A stretch of DNA of 64,000 bases from Paracoccus sp. (in: a-proteobacteria) (GTDB lineage: Bacteria > Pseudomonadota > Alphaproteobacteria > Rhodobacterales > Rhodobacteraceae). The position numbers were made by a program, and so were the translations under genes. Position 1 is the first letter of the stretch, and every line of letters starts with the position of its first letter. The stretch lies in the NCBI RefSeq assembly GCF_030538695.1, contig NZ_JAUNTN010000015.1, positions 1-64,000 of the forward strand, in the 5' to 3' direction. Positions 8,836-17,812 of this stretch are shown in pieces. The notes below the pieces were generated by a model. The model did not search any database. It worked only from the letters and a program-made list of their open reading frames with translations, and was not told the origin of the DNA.

Positions 8836-9837
8836 ATGGTTCAGGCCGTTCTGGTCACAGGTGGCGCGGGCTATATTGGCTCGCACGCCTGCAAGGTGCT
8901 GCGGGATGCGGGCTATCTGCCCGTGACCTATGACAATCTTTGCACGGGCAATGCAGAGGCGGTCAAGTTCGGCCCGTTTGAACAGGGCGACCTGATGGAC
9001 CGCGCCCGGCTGGACGAGGTTTTCGCCAAATATCAGCCGGTTGCGGTGATGCATTTTGCTGCGCTCAGCCAGGTGGGTGAGGCGATGAGCAATCCCGGCA
9101 AATACTGGCGCGGCAATGTCAGTGCCAGCCTGTCGCTGATCGAGGCGACGCTGGCTGCCGGGGTGCGCGATTTCGTGTTCAGCTCGACCTGTGCGACCTA
9201 TGGCGACCATGACGGCGTGGTGCTGGACGAAAGCACTCCGCAAACGCCGCTGAACGCCTATGGCGCCAGCAAACGCGCGATCGAGGATATGTTGAAGGAT
9301 TTCGCCGCCAGCGACGGGTTGCGCAGCGTGATTTTCCGCTATTTCAACGTGGCGGGCGCTGATCCTGACGCCGAGGTGGGCGAGGCGCATGACCCCGAAA
9401 CCCACCTGATCCCGCTGATCTTGCAGGCCATTGACGGCCAGCGCCCGGCACTGACCATTCACGGCACCGATTACCCGACGCCGGATGGCACCTGCATCCG
9501 TGATTATGTGCATGTGATGGATCTTGTGGATGCGCATGTGCTGGGGCTGAAATGGCTGCTGGACGGGCGGGTTCCGGCCAGGGGCGGGGTGGATGTGTTC
9601 TGCCTTGGCACCGGCTCGGGCTTTTCCGTGCGTGAGGTGATCGACGCCGCCCGCGCCAGCACCAACCGCGAGGTTCCGTTGACCGAAGGCCCGCGTCGCG
9701 GTGGTGATGCGGTGCAGCTTGTCTCTGGCAGCGCGCGGGCCAAGACCGATTTGGGCTGGCAGCCGGACCGCTCGACCCTGAAACAGATGATCGGGGACGC
9801 GTGGCGCTGGCACCAGACGGGTGGCTATGGCGGGTGA
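8836..9837 (+). CDS. galE: UDP-glucose 4-epimerase
   Basis: NAD-dependent short-chain dehydrogenase/reductase-type epimerase interconverting UDP-glucose and UDP-galactose (possibly also the N-acetyl forms). The 333-residue protein has the NAD-binding VTGGAGYIGSHACK with GxxGxxG at residues 9-15, the SSTCATYG segment with the catalytic Ser/Thr region, and the catalytic YxxxK pair Y142/K146 in NAYGASKRA. RYFNVAGAD and CIRDYVHVMDLVDAH are typical of GalE. It sits between galU and a glycosyltransferase whose start overlaps the galE end by 11 bases. Confidence 0.96.
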   Translation: MVQAVLVTGGAGYIGSHACKVLRDAGYLPVTYDNLCTGNAEAVKFGPFEQGDLMDRARLDEVFAKYQPVAVMHFAALSQVGEAMSNPGKYWRGNVSASLSLIEATLAAGVRDFVFSSTCATYGDHDGVVLDESTPQTPLNAYGASKRAIEDMLKDFAASDGLRSVIFRYFNVAGADPDAEVGEAHDPETHLIPLILQAIDGQRPALTIHGTDYPTPDGTCIRDYVHVMDLVDAHVLGLKWLLDGRVPARGGVDVFCLGTGSGFSVREVIDAARASTNREVPLTEGPRRGGDAVQLVSGSARAKTDLGWQPDRSTLKQMIGDAWRWHQTGGYGG

Positions 9838-11101
9838 AGGGGAACAACCTTCGCCCCTTCCGGTGCTGCTGGATGTCAGTCGTCTGGTGTCACGCATCGG
9901 TCAGGGGCCGCTGACCGGCATTGACCGGGTTGAAGCCGAGTGGCTGACATATCTGCAAAATCGTCCGCATCTGCTGCTGTGCCGTCTGGGGCAGCGGCAG
10001 GTATTGTTGCCGCCCAAGGCCGGTGCGCTGATCCTTGACTGGGCCGCTGGCCGGGCCGAGCCGTCCGCGCGGGGCTGGCTGGCGCGGGCGCTGGGGCGCG
10101 ATACGCCACGACAGCGGGCCATGACGGCACTGGCGCGGCATGCGCTGCGCAAGGGCGACCGTCGGGGCAGGGGCCTTGCGCGTGGACTGCGCCGCCTGCC
10201 GGGGGCGGTGTTGCTGAACGTGGGGCATAGCAACATCGACGCGGGGCTTTGGGCTGCGCTTGGGGTGCCGGTGGCGGTGCTGATCCATGACACCATCCCG
10301 CTGGACCATCCTGAATATACCCGCCCCGATCAGGTGGCGCGGTTCCGCCAGAGGTTCACCGTTGCGATGCAGGGCGCGGCGCTGGCGCTGACCATTTCAG
10401 AGGCGACGGCCGCGCGGGTGCGGGATTGGCGCGGACGGCTTGGCCTGCCTGAAACTGCGCCGGTGGTCCCGGCCCATATCGGCACCCGGCTGGCCGATTC
10501 CGACCCGCAGGCGATCCCTGCCGGGCTGGATCTGACGCGACCCTTTTTCCTCAGCATAGGCACGATTGAGCCGCGCAAGAATCATGCCCTGCTGTTGGAC
10601 GCATGGGATTTGCTGGCCGCACGGCTGGCCCCGGAAAAGATGCCGCAATTGCTCCTGATCGGGCGGCGCGGCTGGCTGAACCGCGATGTGTTCGCGCGGC
10701 TGGATGCGCTGTCGCCGGACAGTCCGGTGCGCGAACTGTCGGGCCTGTCCGATAGCGCAGTTGCCGCGCTGCTGGAACGCAGCCACGGCTTGCTGATGCC
10801 CAGCCATGCCGAGGGGTTTGGCCTGCCGCTGACCGAGGCTGCCGGGCGGGGCCTGCCGGTGCTGTCCTCGTCCCTGCCGTCCTCGCGTGAGGTATTGGGG
10901 GATTATGCCCGTTACCTGCCCGCTGACGATCCGCGCCCATGGGCCGGGGCGGTTTCCCTGTTGGCGGCCGAGGCCCCCTTGCGCTTGCCGCCCCGGATCG
11001 TGCCTAATTGGGCCGCACATTTTGCAACTGCTGAAACCGCTCTGCATGGGCTGGTCGAAGGCACGGCGAAAGATGGGGGTGGCCGTTGGCGAGCTGGCTG
11101 A
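9827..11101 (+). CDS. GT-B glycosyltransferase (family 4-like)
   Basis: Retaining GT-B glycosyltransferase of about 424 residues; donor and linkage unknown. The N-terminal half opens LLDVSRLVSRIGQGPLTGIDRVE and has VAVLIHDTIPLDHPEYTRP, a pattern common in mannosyl/rhamnosyl transferases of O-antigen and capsule loci. The C-terminal donor-binding half has FFLSIGTIEPRKNHALLLDAW and the E-x7-E-type motif HAEGFGLPLTEAAGRGLPV. ATG 9827 lies 11 bases inside galE; GTG 9821 is an in-frame alternative. Its end overlaps the next gene by 16 bases, indicating tight coupling. Confidence 0.87.
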   Translation: MAGEGEQPSPLPVLLDVSRLVSRIGQGPLTGIDRVEAEWLTYLQNRPHLLLCRLGQRQVLLPPKAGALILDWAAGRAEPSARGWLARALGRDTPRQRAMTALARHALRKGDRRGRGLARGLRRLPGAVLLNVGHSNIDAGLWAALGVPVAVLIHDTIPLDHPEYTRPDQVARFRQRFTVAMQGAALALTISEATAARVRDWRGRLGLPETAPVVPAHIGTRLADSDPQAIPAGLDLTRPFFLSIGTIEPRKNHALLLDAWDLLAARLAPEKMPQLLLIGRRGWLNRDVFARLDALSPDSPVRELSGLSDSAVAALLERSHGLLMPSHAEGFGLPLTEAAGRGLPVLSSSLPSSREVLGDYARYLPADDPRPWAGAVSLLAAEAPLRLPPRIVPNWAAHFATAETALHGLVEGTAKDGGGRWRAG

Positions 11102-12114
11102 CACGAAACCGGAACTTTTTCCGTCTGCGGGCGTGGCGGCAATATCTGCTGCTGCGGGCGATCCGGCGGCGAAATGTGCTGGTGTCGCTGCGCAACCAGA
11201 CCGATCAGATCAAGCCGCATGACCTGTTGGCTTTTGTCACCTTGCGGAATGAATATCTGCGCCTGCCGTGGTTTCTGGATTATTACCGCAAGCAGGGCAT
11301 TAACCATTTCCTGATCGTGGATAATGATTCCGATGATGGCAGCCGGGAATATCTGGCTGAACAGCCTGATATCTCGGTCTGGACCACGACCGCCAGCTAT
11401 AAGGCGTCGCGGTTTGGCATGGACTGGCTCAACTGGCTGCTGTTTCGCTATGGCTCGGGGCATTGGTGCCTGACCGTGGACCCTGACGAATTGCTGGTCT
11501 ATCCGCATTGCGACAGCCGCCCGTTGCGGGCGCTGACTGACTGGCTGGATGCCTCGGCGCAGCGGTCGTTCCCGGCGATGTTGCTGGACATGTATCCGCA
11601 AGGCCCGATCAGCGCGCACCCCTATTCCGCCGGGCAAGACCCGCTGGAAATCGCAAGCTGGTTTGATCCGGCGAATTACACCATCCGCAAGAACGGGATG
11701 ATGGGCAATCTGTGGATTCAGGGTGGCCCCCGCGCCCGGCGGTTCTTTCGCAACCAGCCCAACAAGGCCCCGGCGCTGAACAAGACGCCGCTGGTGCGCT
11801 GGCGGCGCGAATATGCCTATGTCAGCTCGACCCATATGCTGCTGCCGCGCTCGCTGAACCTGACCTATGCCGAGGACGGGGGCGAGAAGGCTTCGGGCGT
11901 GCTGCTGCACACCAAGTTCCTGTCCACCTTCATCGACAAATCCGCCGAGGAGCTGGACCGCAAGCAGCATTACGCCAACAGTCAGGAATACCGCGCCTAT
12001 CATGCCGGCTTGCAGCAGGACGAACTGGACCTGTGGTGCGAGGAATCCGTGCAATATCAGGACTGGCGCCAGCTAGAGGACATTGGCCTGATCTCGCAGG
12101 GGAACTGGGCATGA
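11086..12114 (+). CDS. Glycosyltransferase family 2-like protein (Glyco_tranf_2_4 type)
   Basis: 342 residues from a TTG start at 11086, the only reasonable start in frame after the overlap with the preceding gene. The core FVTLRNEYLRLPWFLDYYRKQG followed by HFLIVDNDSDDGS, then the metal-binding WCLTVDPDELL, is typical of the Glyco_tranf_2_4 family, cytoplasmic enzymes of glycan loci. Later elements are NLWIQGGPRARRFF and STHMLLPRSLN. Substrate unknown. Its stop shares ATGA with the next gene. No membrane segment or signal peptide is apparent. Confidence 0.82.
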   Translation: MASWLTRNRNFFRLRAWRQYLLLRAIRRRNVLVSLRNQTDQIKPHDLLAFVTLRNEYLRLPWFLDYYRKQGINHFLIVDNDSDDGSREYLAEQPDISVWTTTASYKASRFGMDWLNWLLFRYGSGHWCLTVDPDELLVYPHCDSRPLRALTDWLDASAQRSFPAMLLDMYPQGPISAHPYSAGQDPLEIASWFDPANYTIRKNGMMGNLWIQGGPRARRFFRNQPNKAPALNKTPLVRWRREYAYVSSTHMLLPRSLNLTYAEDGGEKASGVLLHTKFLSTFIDKSAEELDRKQHYANSQEYRAYHAGLQQDELDLWCEESVQYQDWRQLEDIGLISQGNWA

Positions 12115-13823
12115 ACCAGTTGTTCAACCCGCGCCGCGCTGTTCCGGCCTTTCATGGGGTGGTGCGCCTTGGCGTGCTGATGCTGTGCCACGATAATCTG
12201 GCGCTCGCTGCGCAGATGGTGCGGCTCTGGAACACGGGCGGCGCGGCGGTGGTGATCCATGTGGACAGCAAGGCCGACCCGGAAGAATTTGCCGCGATGC
12301 AGGCGCAACTGGCCGATTGCGCCGATGTGGCCTTTACCGACCAGCGCCACGATTGCGAATGGGGGATGTTCTCGCTGGTGCAGGCCACGCAGGCTGCGGC
12401 GGAACTGATGCTGGAGCGTTTTGCCGATGTCAGCCATATCTATCTGGCTTCGGGGGCTTGCCTGCCGCTGCGTGCGGTCTCGGATCTGACGGCCTATCTG
12501 GCGCAGCATCCGCACCGCGACTTTATCGAAAGCGTGACCTGTTCCGAGGCGGGCTGGATCATCGGCGGGCTAGGGGACGAGCGGTTCCATATGTTCTTTC
12601 CGGTGTCTTTCCGCCGTCGCCGCAAGATGTTCGACCGGCTGGTCAAGTGGCAGCGCCGGTTGCGCATCCGCCGCAAGCTGCCGGATGGGTTGCAACCGCA
12701 TCTTGGGTCGCAATGGTGGTGTCTGACCCGCGATACGCTGGCGGCGATCCTGAACGATCCGCAGCGGGCTGAATATGATCGCTATTTCCGCCATGTCTGG
12801 ATTCCCGACGAAAGCTATTTTCAAAGCCTCGCGCGGAAACATTCCGTCCATATCGAAAGTCGCTCGCTGACGGTCGCCAAGTTCGATATGCAGGGGAAAC
12901 CCTATATCCTTTATGACGATCACGCCGGAATGCTGGAACAATCCGGCTGTTTCGTCGCCCGCAAGGTCTGGCCGCGCGCGGATGGGCTTTACGGTTATTT
13001 CCCGCGTCCGCCCTGTAATGCGGTGGTCGAGCCGGACCCGCTGGCCATTGACCGGCTGATCGACGCAACCGTCAGCCGCCGCACGCTGGGGCGGCCGGGG
13101 CTGTATATGCAAAGCCGCTTTCCCGGCAAGGACCGCGAGAACGGCAAGACCGCGCATCCTTATGTCGTGATGCAGGGCTTTACCGATCTGTTCGAGGATT
13201 TCGAGGAATGGTTGTGGGACCGCGCCGATATGCCTGTCCACGGCCATCTGTTTGCAGCCGATCAGGTCGAGTTCAGCGGTCGCGGTGACATTGGCCCCGG
13301 TGCGCTGACCAATTCCGCGCTGATCCGCGATCTGGACCCGCAAGGCTTTCTGACCTCGCTGATCCGCAGTCAGAAAAGCGTCAGCCTGTTCCAGTATTCC
13401 CCGCGCGACACGCAAAGCCTGAACTGGTTCATGGCCACCGACCCGAACGCCACCATTATTGTGGTGACGGGGGCATGGCTGATGCCCCTGATGCTGTCGG
13501 GGATGCCGTTCGATGACATCCGCCGCATCGCCTCGCGGCTGGAGCAGAGCGAGGTGACGCAACTGTCCATCCTGCGCTCTGTCTGGGTCAAGGCGCGGGT
13601 GCGGGTGTGGGATTTGGGCGAGTTTCTGGCCGACCCGACGGAGGTTATGAACGAGGCGCTGGACCTGATCGACCCGCAGCGCGGGCTTTACACCCATGAC
13701 CTGCCGGTGATGCGCGATCATCGACAGATCGGGCGTTTCGTGCAAAGCCTGCGCAACGCGGGTCTTTATCCGCGCATGACCGGGAATCTGCCCGTTGATG
13801 CACCATTGACCAAGAAAGGCTGA
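12111..13823 (+). CDS. Branch-type glycosyltransferase with unassigned C-terminal domain
   Basis: 570 residues from ATG 12111 (MNQLFNPRRAVPAF). Residues about 20-280 resemble the core-2/I-branching beta-1,6-N-acetylglucosaminyltransferase family (Pfam Branch, GT14): LGVLMLCHDNLALAAQMV, VVIHVDSKADP, HIYLASGACLPLRAVSDL, DFIESV and GSQWWCLTRDTL. Residues about 300-570 form a second domain seen, as far as I recall, in rhodobacteral homologues as a domain of unknown function (DUF5927). The likely role is adding a side branch to the glycan built by the upstream enzymes. Starts with a 4-base overlap and ends 2 bases before the sulfotransferase gene. Confidence 0.82.
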   Translation: MNQLFNPRRAVPAFHGVVRLGVLMLCHDNLALAAQMVRLWNTGGAAVVIHVDSKADPEEFAAMQAQLADCADVAFTDQRHDCEWGMFSLVQATQAAAELMLERFADVSHIYLASGACLPLRAVSDLTAYLAQHPHRDFIESVTCSEAGWIIGGLGDERFHMFFPVSFRRRRKMFDRLVKWQRRLRIRRKLPDGLQPHLGSQWWCLTRDTLAAILNDPQRAEYDRYFRHVWIPDESYFQSLARKHSVHIESRSLTVAKFDMQGKPYILYDDHAGMLEQSGCFVARKVWPRADGLYGYFPRPPCNAVVEPDPLAIDRLIDATVSRRTLGRPGLYMQSRFPGKDRENGKTAHPYVVMQGFTDLFEDFEEWLWDRADMPVHGHLFAADQVEFSGRGDIGPGALTNSALIRDLDPQGFLTSLIRSQKSVSLFQYSPRDTQSLNWFMATDPNATIIVVTGAWLMPLMLSGMPFDDIRRIASRLEQSEVTQLSILRSVWVKARVRVWDLGEFLADPTEVMNEALDLIDPQRGLYTHDLPVMRDHRQIGRFVQSLRNAGLYPRMTGNLPVDAPLTKKG

Positions 13824-13825
13824 CG

Positions 13826-15214
13826 ATGGCTTTCAAGCGTTTCGTGATTTTTGCAGGGATGCGCACTGGCTCGAACCTGCTGGAAGCCACGCTGAACAAG
13901 ATCAAGCGCGTGACCTGCTTTGGCGAGGCGTTCAACCCCTATATGATGGGCTGGCCCGACAAGGACGAGTTGCGCGGCGTGACCATGGCGGAACGCGACG
14001 CCGACCCGGATGTGTTGTTGCAGGCGCTGTTCGACAAACCCGACCACCTGCCGGGGTTCCGCTATTTCTTTGACCATGATCCGCGCGTGTTCGATGCGAT
14101 CATGGCCGACCGCGACTGCGCCAAGATCGTTCTGACCCGCAACCCGGTGGACAGCTATGTTTCGACCCGGCTGGCTTGGGAAACGAACCAGTGGAAGCTG
14201 AACGAGACCGAGATTCCCAAACCCGCCGCAATCACCTGGGACGGGGCCGAGTTTCAGCAGATTCTGGACGATAACGCTGCCTTTCTGCGGCGGATTCAGC
14301 ATGGGCTTCAGGTCTCGGGGCAGGCGGGCTTCTGGCTGAATTATGACGATCTGCGTGATGCGGATGCGATGACCGGGCTGCTGCACTGGCTGGGCCGTAC
14401 CGATCTGGAGCGGGTGGACCCGGCCAGCGATCAGGTGCCGCAGAATCCCCGTGAAATGTCGCAAAAGGTGCAGAATTACGACCAGATGCAGGGCGATCTG
14501 GCACAGATGGACCCGTTCCAGCTCACGAAGATTCCGGGGTTCGAGCCTTCGCGCGGGCCTGCGGTGCCGTCATGGGTGGCCAATGATGCAGGCGCGGGCC
14601 TGTTGTTCCTGCCGGTGCGTGGTGGGCCGGATGCGGCGGTGCGGCGCTGGATGGGGGGCTTGGGTCGCAACGAATCGGGTCTGACCCAAAACGCCCTGCG
14701 CCAGTGGAAGCGCAAGCACCCCGGCCATCGCAGCTTTACCGTCCTGCGTCACCCGCTGCGCCGGGCGTGGGTCGCGTGGCAGCAGATGTTGACCGCCCCG
14801 AACCCCGATCTGCGCCAGCTTTTGCGCGACATCCATCGCGTGCCGCTGCCCGCTGATGACGCGCTGGCCGACTGGCCCGAGGCCGCACAGATGGACTGTT
14901 TCGCCGCGTTTCTTGATTTCCTGCGCCGCAATCTGCTGGGCCAGACCACGCTGCCGGTGCACCCTATCTGGGCCAGCCAGTCCGAGGTTCTGGCCGGTTT
15001 CGCTCGCTTTACCACGCCCGATATGGTGCTGCGCGAAGGCTCGCTGCATCGCGATCTGGACTGGCTGGCGGAAAGCACGGGGATTGATGCGGCTGGCGAC
15101 AGCTATCAGCATGACGCCTTTCCCGCGGATCTTGGTGCCAGGGAACTGACCAAGGCCGCCCATGACGCCTATCTGCGCGACTATGTGATGTTCGGCTTTT
15201 CCCGCGACCTCTGA
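13826..15214 (+). CDS. Sulfotransferase with two sulfotransferase-like halves
   Basis: Likely transfers sulfate from PAPS to a glycan, releasing PAP. Residues 1-230 resemble Stf0/NodH sulfotransferases: 5'-phosphosulfate loop [14 protein letters not shown] (R13, T14, S16), the GEAFNP segment and the 3'-phosphate-binding [14 protein letters not shown] (R105, S110). Residues 250-462 look like a second, more degenerate sulfotransferase module with [15 protein letters not shown] (R308), [17 protein letters not shown] and [14 protein letters not shown]. Last gene of the galU operon, 2 bases after the branching enzyme. Its final 34 bases overlap, tail to tail, the end of queG. Confidence 0.8.
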   Translation: MAFKRFVIFAGMRTGSNLLEATLNKIKRVTCFGEAFNPYMMGWPDKDELRGVTMAERDADPDVLLQALFDKPDHLPGFRYFFDHDPRVFDAIMADRDCAKIVLTRNPVDSYVSTRLAWETNQWKLNETEIPKPAAITWDGAEFQQILDDNAAFLRRIQHGLQVSGQAGFWLNYDDLRDADAMTGLLHWLGRTDLERVDPASDQVPQNPREMSQKVQNYDQMQGDLAQMDPFQLTKIPGFEPSRGPAVPSWVANDAGAGLLFLPVRGGPDAAVRRWMGGLGRNESGLTQNALRQWKRKHPGHRSFTVLRHPLRRAWVAWQQMLTAPNPDLRQLLRDIHRVPLPADDALADWPEAAQMDCFAAFLDFLRRNLLGQTTLPVHPIWASQSEVLAGFARFTTPDMVLREGSLHRDLDWLAESTGIDAAGDSYQHDAFPADLGARELTKAAHDAYLRDYVMFGFSRDL

Positions 15215-16233
15215 AGCCGGGTCACGGCCCATTCGGCGGCATCGCGCACGGTCGGGTCGGGGTCGCCCGTCAAGCCCTGCGCCACCGGGATCAGCGTCGG
15301 CTGACCGCTGTTGCCGATGGCGTAAAGCACGTTGCGGATGAACCTGTCACGCCCCAGCCGCTTGACCGGCGTGCCGGCAAAGCGTTCCCGAAAGGCGGCA
15401 TCATCCAGCCCTGCCAGCTCTGCCAAGGGGGGCGCTCCGGCATCCGACAGGTAGCGCATCTCATGCGCGGCCACGGCAAACTTGTTCCACGGGCAGGCGG
15501 CAAGGCAATCATCACAGCCAAAGATATGATTCCCCAGCCGTTCACGCAGATCCAGCGGCACCGGGCCATGATGCTCAATCGTCAGATAAGAGATGCAGCG
15601 CCGTGCATCCAGCTGAAACGGCGCAGGAAAAGCGTCGGTTGGACAGGCATCCAGACAGGCGCGGCAGGAACCGCAATGTTGCACCTCGGGCGTGTCAGGC
15701 GGCAGCGGCGCGGTGGTGAAAATCGCACCAAGAAAGAACCACGATCCCAATTCCCGCGACAGCAGGTTCGTATGTTTGCCCTGCCAGCCAAGCCCCGCTG
15801 CCTGTGCCAGAGGTTTTTCCATCACCGGCGCGGTATCGACGAAAACCTTGATCTGCTCGCCCGCAGCCTGCGTTTCCAGAAACCAGCGGCCAAGCCGCTT
15901 GAGCCGCTTTTTCACGATGTCATGGTAATCTCGCCCCTGCGCATAGACGCTGATCGCGCCCCGGTCGGGATGGGCCAGAACCTCACGCGGATCATGCAGT
16001 GGGGTGTAAGGCTCGGCCAGCATCACCACCGCCCGCGCCTCGGGCCAAAGCGCCGCCGGATTGCCGCGCCAGTTCATGCGCTCGGCCATCCAGCCCATCT
16101 GGCCATGCCGCCCCCGATCGACATAGGCCGCCAGCCGCGGGGCTAGTTCCGGAACCGTATCCGGGCGCATCACCCCCATGGCGGCAAACCCCTCGGCCCG
16201 CGCCTGCGCCGCCAGCGCGTCTTTCTTCTTCAC
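15181..16233 (-). CDS. queG: Epoxyqueuosine reductase QueG
   Basis: Cobalamin- and [4Fe-4S]-dependent reductase for the last step of queuosine synthesis on tRNA (epoxyqueuosine to queuosine). Two ferredoxin-type cluster motifs are visible: [15 protein letters not shown] and [11 protein letters not shown]. The active-site segment [14 protein letters not shown] and [11 protein letters not shown] are conserved, and a HEAT-like C-terminus follows ([18 protein letters not shown]). The GTG start at 16233 gives 350 residues ([15 protein letters not shown]), with AGGA 7 bases upstream. The start codon lies inside a dispersed repeat copy at 16221-16269. The frame opens further upstream but loses family similarity. 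Confidence 0.93.
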   Translation of the reverse strand: MKKKDALAAQARAEGFAAMGVMRPDTVPELAPRLAAYVDRGRHGQMGWMAERMNWRGNPAALWPEARAVVMLAEPYTPLHDPREVLAHPDRGAISVYAQGRDYHDIVKKRLKRLGRWFLETQAAGEQIKVFVDTAPVMEKPLAQAAGLGWQGKHTNLLSRELGSWFFLGAIFTTAPLPPDTPEVQHCGSCRACLDACPTDAFPAPFQLDARRCISYLTIEHHGPVPLDLRERLGNHIFGCDDCLAACPWNKFAVAAHEMRYLSDAGAPPLAELAGLDDAAFRERFAGTPVKRLGRDRFIRNVLYAIGNSGQPTLIPVAQGLTGDPDPTVRDAAEWAVTRLQRSREKPNIT

Positions 16234-16269
16234 CCAAATATCCTGGGGGTCCGGGGGTGAAACCCCCGG
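16221..16269 (-). repeat. Terminator-like dispersed repeat, copy 1
   Basis: Read on the minus strand: a 7-pair perfect hairpin CCGGGGG-TTTCA-CCCCCGG (16269-16251), then ACCCC, GGATATTT, two bases, and GTGAAGAAGAAAG ending at 16221. A second copy on the plus strand is at 38020-38065. It follows the glutathione S-transferase gene in sense orientation, as a terminator would, and its GTGAAG also serves as the queG start. Such elements are, from memory, common after genes in Rhodobacteraceae. Confidence 0.75.
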
Positions 16270-16308
16270 TTCAAGCTCCAGCCGGCGACGGGGTGAAACC
16301 CCCGGTTC
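16254..16308. repeat. 19-bp direct repeat containing hairpins
   Basis: GGGGTGAAACCCCCGGTTC occurs at 16254-16272 and again, identical, at 16290-16308. Each unit contains a small GGGG-TGAAA-CCCC inverted repeat. Together they lie between the glutathione S-transferase stop and queG and probably act as tandem transcription-termination hairpins. Confidence 0.8.
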
Positions 16309-16315
16309 CGCAGGA

Positions 16316-16990
16316 TCAGAAGTCCAGTTCGGCATAATGTCGGGCGGGCGCAATCCCCGCGACCTGATCGGCCAGAATATTGCGGAAGGCCGGGCGCGAC
16401 TTGATCGCGGAATACCACACACGCAGCGATTCGCTGCGGTCCCAATCCACGTCCGAGATATAATCCAGACAGGAGAAATGCGCCGCAGCGGTGAAATCGG
16501 CCAGCGTCATCACCGGCCCCGCCAGCCAGCGGCGATGTTCCAGCAGGTGCGTCAGATAGTCGATGTGATCCTTGATCGCCCGCAGTCCGTCCTTGACCGC
16601 GCGGCTGTCGGGATAGCCCTGCTTGCGGATTTTCTTCCAGACCCGTTCGGTCAGGACCGGCACCGTGACCTCGGTGTTGAACTTGTCGTCGAACCATGCG
16701 CAGAGGCGGCGCATCTCGTAACGGTCGGCAGGATTGTCGGGGATCAGTGGCGGGGTCGGCACGGTCTCGTCGAGATATTCGCAGATCGCCTGACTTTCGG
16801 CCATCAGCCGCCCGTCATGGCGCAGCACCGGCAGCCGCCCGGCGGGGTTGCGGCGCAAAAGCTCGGACCCGGCTTCCCAATAGCGGTCCTCGACCAGTTC
16901 GACCTCGATCTTCTTTTCGGCCAGCACCAGCCGCACCTTGCGGCAAAATGGGGACAGGGGCAGGTGATAAAGGCGCGTGACCTGGCTCAT
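16316..16990 (-). CDS. Glutathione S-transferase family protein
   Basis: 224 residues from ATG 16990 ([19 protein letters not shown]). The N-terminal thioredoxin-like domain has [19 protein letters not shown], a glutathione-binding [22 protein letters not shown] pattern (cis-Pro loop and ESQAI), and the all-helical C-terminal domain has [20 protein letters not shown]. The SPFC arrangement suggests a Cys/Ser-type active site (beta/omega-like). The substrate is unknown. mtgA lies 59 bases upstream on the same strand; twin hairpins and a repeat follow its stop. Confidence 0.88.
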   Translation of the reverse strand: MSQVTRLYHLPLSPFCRKVRLVLAEKKIEVELVEDRYWEAGSELLRRNPAGRLPVLRHDGRLMAESQAICEYLDETVPTPPLIPDNPADRYEMRRLCAWFDDKFNTEVTVPVLTERVWKKIRKQGYPDSRAVKDGLRAIKDHIDYLTHLLEHRRWLAGPVMTLADFTAAAHFSCLDYISDVDWDRSESLRVWYSAIKSRPAFRNILADQVAGIAPARHYAELDF

Positions 16991-17049
16991 GGCGTATCTT
17001 CCGGGTTGGTTGGCGGGGTGATACGCGGCGCGGAGCAGGGTTTCAACCG

Positions 17050-17772
17050 CTACTGGAAACAGGCAGAGCGGCCATCGCGGGCGATGGTGGCGGCCCCGTC
17101 CATGATCCGTGCGGCGCGGCGGCCCATCGCATCGCTGCGCGGGTCGCGCGTTTTGGGGGCAGGCAAAACGGCGGCCAGCCGTGCGGCCTGACGGGCGGTC
17201 AGCTTGTCGGGGGTGGTATTGAAATAATGCCGCGCGGCGGCCTCGACACCGAAGACGCCGGGGCCGAACTCGGCCACGTTCAGGTAAACCTCGACCACGC
17301 GGCGCTTGGACCACAGCGCCTCGATCATCGGCGTATAAAGTGTTTCCAGCGCCTTTCGGGGCCAACTGCGGCCCTGCCACAGATAGACGTTCTTGGCGAC
17401 CTGCTGGGTCAGGGTCGAGGCTCCGCCGCTGGACCCAGAGGCCACGACCTTGCGGATTTCCGCCATGTCAAAGCCCCAGTGGTTGCAGAAATTGGCATCC
17501 TCGGCGGCAACCACTGATCGCAGCATGACCGGGGCGATGGCATCGGCGCGGGTCCATTTGCGACCCACGCCGGGATGTTCGCGGGTCTCGGTCAGGATGG
17601 TCCATGTCGTTGGCGGGTTCATCAGCGCGTAAAATGCCACCAGCGCCAGCATCACCAGCAAACCGCGCCACGCCAGCCAGCGCAGCCAGCCAAGCAGCCA
17701 AAACGCCGGACGCAAAATACCCCCCCGCAGGCGGAGGGTTCCGGTTTTGCTGTCTGGCTTTGTCCTGACCAT
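17050..17772 (-). CDS. mtgA: Monofunctional biosynthetic peptidoglycan transglycosylase
   Basis: Polymerises lipid II into glycan strands at the inner membrane; GT51 family without a transpeptidase domain. 240 residues. A membrane anchor at about residues 22-50 (WLLGWLRWLAWRGLLVMLAL) precedes the catalytic domain, which has VAAEDANFCNHWGFD (first catalytic Glu), GGASTLTQQVAKN and SKRRVVEVYLNVAEFGPG with the second acidic region. It may be cotranscribed with the glutathione S-transferase gene. Length and motif order are normal for the family. Confidence 0.95.
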   Translation of the reverse strand: MVRTKPDSKTGTLRLRGGILRPAFWLLGWLRWLAWRGLLVMLALVAFYALMNPPTTWTILTETREHPGVGRKWTRADAIAPVMLRSVVAAEDANFCNHWGFDMAEIRKVVASGSSGGASTLTQQVAKNVYLWQGRSWPRKALETLYTPMIEALWSKRRVVEVYLNVAEFGPGVFGVEAAARHYFNTTPDKLTARQAARLAAVLPAPKTRDPRSDAMGRRAARIMDGAATIARDGRSACFQ

Positions 17773-17812
17773 GGACGGGAAGTGTCACCCCCGCGCCCTT
17801 TGGTCAAGCCTT

